Below are positions 8,332 to 11,300 of a DNA stretch of 11,831 nucleotides, piece by piece. This stretch comes from Baffinella frigidus (lineage: Eukaryota > Cryptophyceae > Cryptomonadales > Baffinellaceae). Location: contig MU646720.1 in the NCBI GenBank assembly GCA_026770585.1, positions 316,074 through 327,904 of the forward strand, written 5' to 3'. Position 1 is the first letter of the stretch. The number at the start of each line of letters is the position of its first letter. A program made the position numbers and the translations under genes. The notes beneath the pieces are model-generated. The model saw nothing but the letters and a program-made list of their open reading frames with translations. It did not search any database and had not been told where the DNA came from.

Positions 8332-11300
8332 GGGTGAGGGGTGAGGGTTGAGGGTTTAGGGTTTAGGGTTGAGTGTCTATCTTCGGGCCTGTTCGGCAGA
8401 GTCGCACAGGCAACGCCCTCTCAATTCCTGGATTAGGGTTTAGGACTTAGTGTCTGAAAACAATGGTTCAGGCAACGCTCCATTTTCCAAGACACGTCGT
8501 CTAGAGGCTACGAAGAGGTTCAAATTTTTATCCCACCAAATGGTGAGCTTGGAGCCATTGGGATCCCTCTAGGTCGTGATTCTTGCAGACAAGGGCAACA
8601 CCTCCCAACTTCCAGAGCCTACGTGTCTAAAATTGAACTAATTCAAAAGGTTGACTTTGGACGCCAGGTGACATTTGACACCCCCTTGTTCTTATCTCAG
8701 AAAACGAGTTCTAAAACTCGTTTTCTTAAGTCAATTTCCCTATAAATTTGTCAACTTATGCGGAGAGTAAAGAATAAGTTGACGAATTTGTAGGGGGATT
8801 GACTTAAGAAAACGAGTTTTAGAACTCGTTTTCTGAGATAAGTTCGCAGGGAGTTGTCTAGCCCTTTGAGCGATGCGCAACAATGTTTTATTTGTACCAG
8901 AATTTTTTTTTGAAGGAGGGAGCATCGACCCCTTATATTCTGGTTTGTGGCCTGGCTTGGCGCAGGGGGTTGCCGCGAAACCCGAAACCCGAGACCCGAA
9001 ACCCGAAACCTGAACCCCGAAACCCGAAACCAGAAACCAGAAACCCGAGACCCGAGACCCTGAAACCCGAAACCAGAAACCCGAAACCCGAAACCCGAAC
9101 CTCTTCCCAGGGGGTTGCGGCGGCGGGGGGGAAGGTGGTCGACCTCGGGCTTGTCACGACCCCGCAGCTCCACTGGGCGGTGCCGTCCCTACACCTGAAA
9201 CCTACAACCCGAAACCCGAACCCACCCAGGGTGGTACGGGGCGCTATTCAAAAGTCAATGAGCAAAGTTTTTTGGGAGAACCCGCGCCCTTCTCTGTCAC
9301 AAGTTGCCAAAATTTGGTTTCGGGCTTCGGGCTTCGGCGGGGGAGGTTCGGGTTTCGGGCTACGGGATACGACGGGAGAGAAGGTGGTCGACCTCGGGCT
9401 TGTCACGACCCCGCAGCTCCACTGGGCGGTGCTACCCCTCCCGAAACCCGAAACCCGACCCCCGAAACCCGAAACCCGCCCTTCGAATCTGGACTTGAGA
9501 ATGTGGGGGCTCCGGTCACGACCCCGCAGCTGCATTGGGCGGTGCCGTCCCGAAACCCGAAATCCGAAACCCGAAACCCGAAACCCGAAACCCGAAATCC
9601 GAAACCCGAAACCCGAAACCCGAAACCCGAAACCACACAGCAGAGCGCTACGGGGGGTGATTCAAAAGTCAATTTTTCAAAAGTTTTTTGGCAAACCCGT
9701 GCCCTTGTCTGTCAAAAGTTGCCAAAAATCGATTTCGGGTTTTGGGCTCCGGGATTCGGCGGGGGGGGGGTGATCGACCCCGGTCTCGTCACGACCATTG
9801 GGCGGTGCCGCCCCGAAACTCGAAACCCGAAACCCGAAACCCGAAACCCGAAACCCGAAACCCGAAACCCTTCCCCGCCCTCCGAATCCGGACTTGGATT
9901 AGAATGTGGGGTGCCGAAACTTCGGGTCTCCGGGGCCCCAGAACGATCCACACCTCCACGACGTTTTCCTGCATCCTACTTGTGCTGGGCCCACCACGCC
10001 AGAGTCTTCGAAGGGGTTGCCAAAAGTCAATTTTCCCTCAAGGGCAATGGTTTTCAAAAGTCAATACCGTACCCACATACGGTCTAAAATATTTTTCCCC
10101 TTCCTCCAGTCTGGCGTGGCAACCCAGCCCGGTTAATGTTTTCCCGGTGCCCCCGGTACAACCCGGCGTGAACCGTTCCGTTATCGGCACCTCAGGTGAT
10201 GAGGCTGAACCTCGGGCTGGACCACTCTCTGGAGGCGTACTACGCGACGCACAAGGCCGCGCTCAAGGCCCTCCTCGGCAACACGCCCCCGGTACCTCCA
10301 CCCTACCCATCAGACCTCTCAGAGACCGGCTCTTGAGAATCCAGGGGAAAACAATTGTCAGTAAGTTGACTTCGCTTTCCGGGTTGTCAACTTTCGTACC
10401 AGGATTCGCAGACTGCGATTTCGGGCATCGGGTCTCCTAGCCCCGAAATCGCAGTCTTGGCGCTTTGAAGATAGAGGGCTGGACCACACGCTCGAGGCTT
10501 TCTATAAAACCGTATGAACGTGTAAAATAGTTTTACAAAACCGTGCGCACGTGTGAAATCTCCTTTAGAGGATCTGTATTTGAGGGGTTTATAATACCTG
10601 GAGGCGTACCAGATATAGTTAAGAAGGGCGCCGTGCGGAACAGAATGTGAAGAAGAGGGCTGGACCACTCTCTCCCGGCGTGATTCCGAGTGCGAGTCTG
10701 AGTTGGCATTCTAGGTTACCGGTACAGACTGAGAGGTAGCTTACCGGTCAGTCGGTACCGGTAGTCAGTCTGTACTCTCAGTCTGTAAAACGTTCTGTCA
10801 GTCTGTACTCTCAGTCTGTAAAACGTTCTGTCAGTCTGTACTTTCAGTCTGTAAAACGTTGATGTGGCTTCGCGTGGGTTCCTGAGTCTCGAGGCGTACT
10901 ACGCGACACACAAGGCCGCGCTAAAAGCACTCCTCGGCAACACGCCCCCGGTACCCTACCCATCCTCTCCGAGACCGGCCCTTGAGAATCCAGGGAAAAC
11001 CCCTTGTCAGTAAGTTGACTTCGCTTTCCGGGTAGTCAACTTTCGTACCAGGATTCGCAGACTGCGATTTCGGGCATCGAGTCTCCGAGCCACGAAATCG
11101 CAGAGTCTTGGCGCTTTTGAGATAGAGGGCTGGACCACACGCTGGAGGCGTACTACGCGACGCACAAGGTGCCCTCAAGGCCCTCCTCGGCAACACACCC
11201 CACGGTACCCTACCTCTCTGTGTCGTGCCGTCCCGCGCTTTTTTTACAATAATAAAAATCACCCCCCTTGAAATTAAAAAATCACCCCCCTTGATCATCC

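Larger units (their letters stand above)
9238..9760. repeat. Tandem duplication carrying ATTCAAAAGTCAA blocks
   Basis: 9238-9345 and 9655-9758 are near copies (ATTCAAAAGTCAA, AAAGTTTTTTGG, AAGTTGCCAAAA, then GATTTCGGG-like sequence). They sit between exon 8 copies and CCCGAAA arrays, giving a repeating unit of about 410 bp. Confidence 0.8.

Noticed and set aside
8105-8375. CRISPR-like or other prokaryotic repeat array.
   Set aside because: Seven-base units without spacers, within an intron of a eukaryotic gene; nothing prokaryotic in the window.
8751-9173. Minus-strand frame with V-S-G-F-G-F-R repeats, also seen at 9403-9672 and 1462-1683.
   Set aside because: Antisense of the CCCGAAA/TTTCGGG heptads. 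Only 1619-1683 of the last is coding, as RRP41 exon 3.
8883-9773. A 296-codon plus-strand open frame rich in P-E-T-R-N-P-K.
   Set aside because: It is mostly translation of CCCGAAA heptads, crossing exon 8 copies and intron blocks; real splice sites lie inside it and its frame ignores the AGM1 exon phase in places.
9272-10440. Two further long plus-strand frames (271 and 250 codons).
   Set aside because: Same CCCGAAA repeat in other frames, followed by an F element; no family motif apart from fragments of exons 8 and 9.
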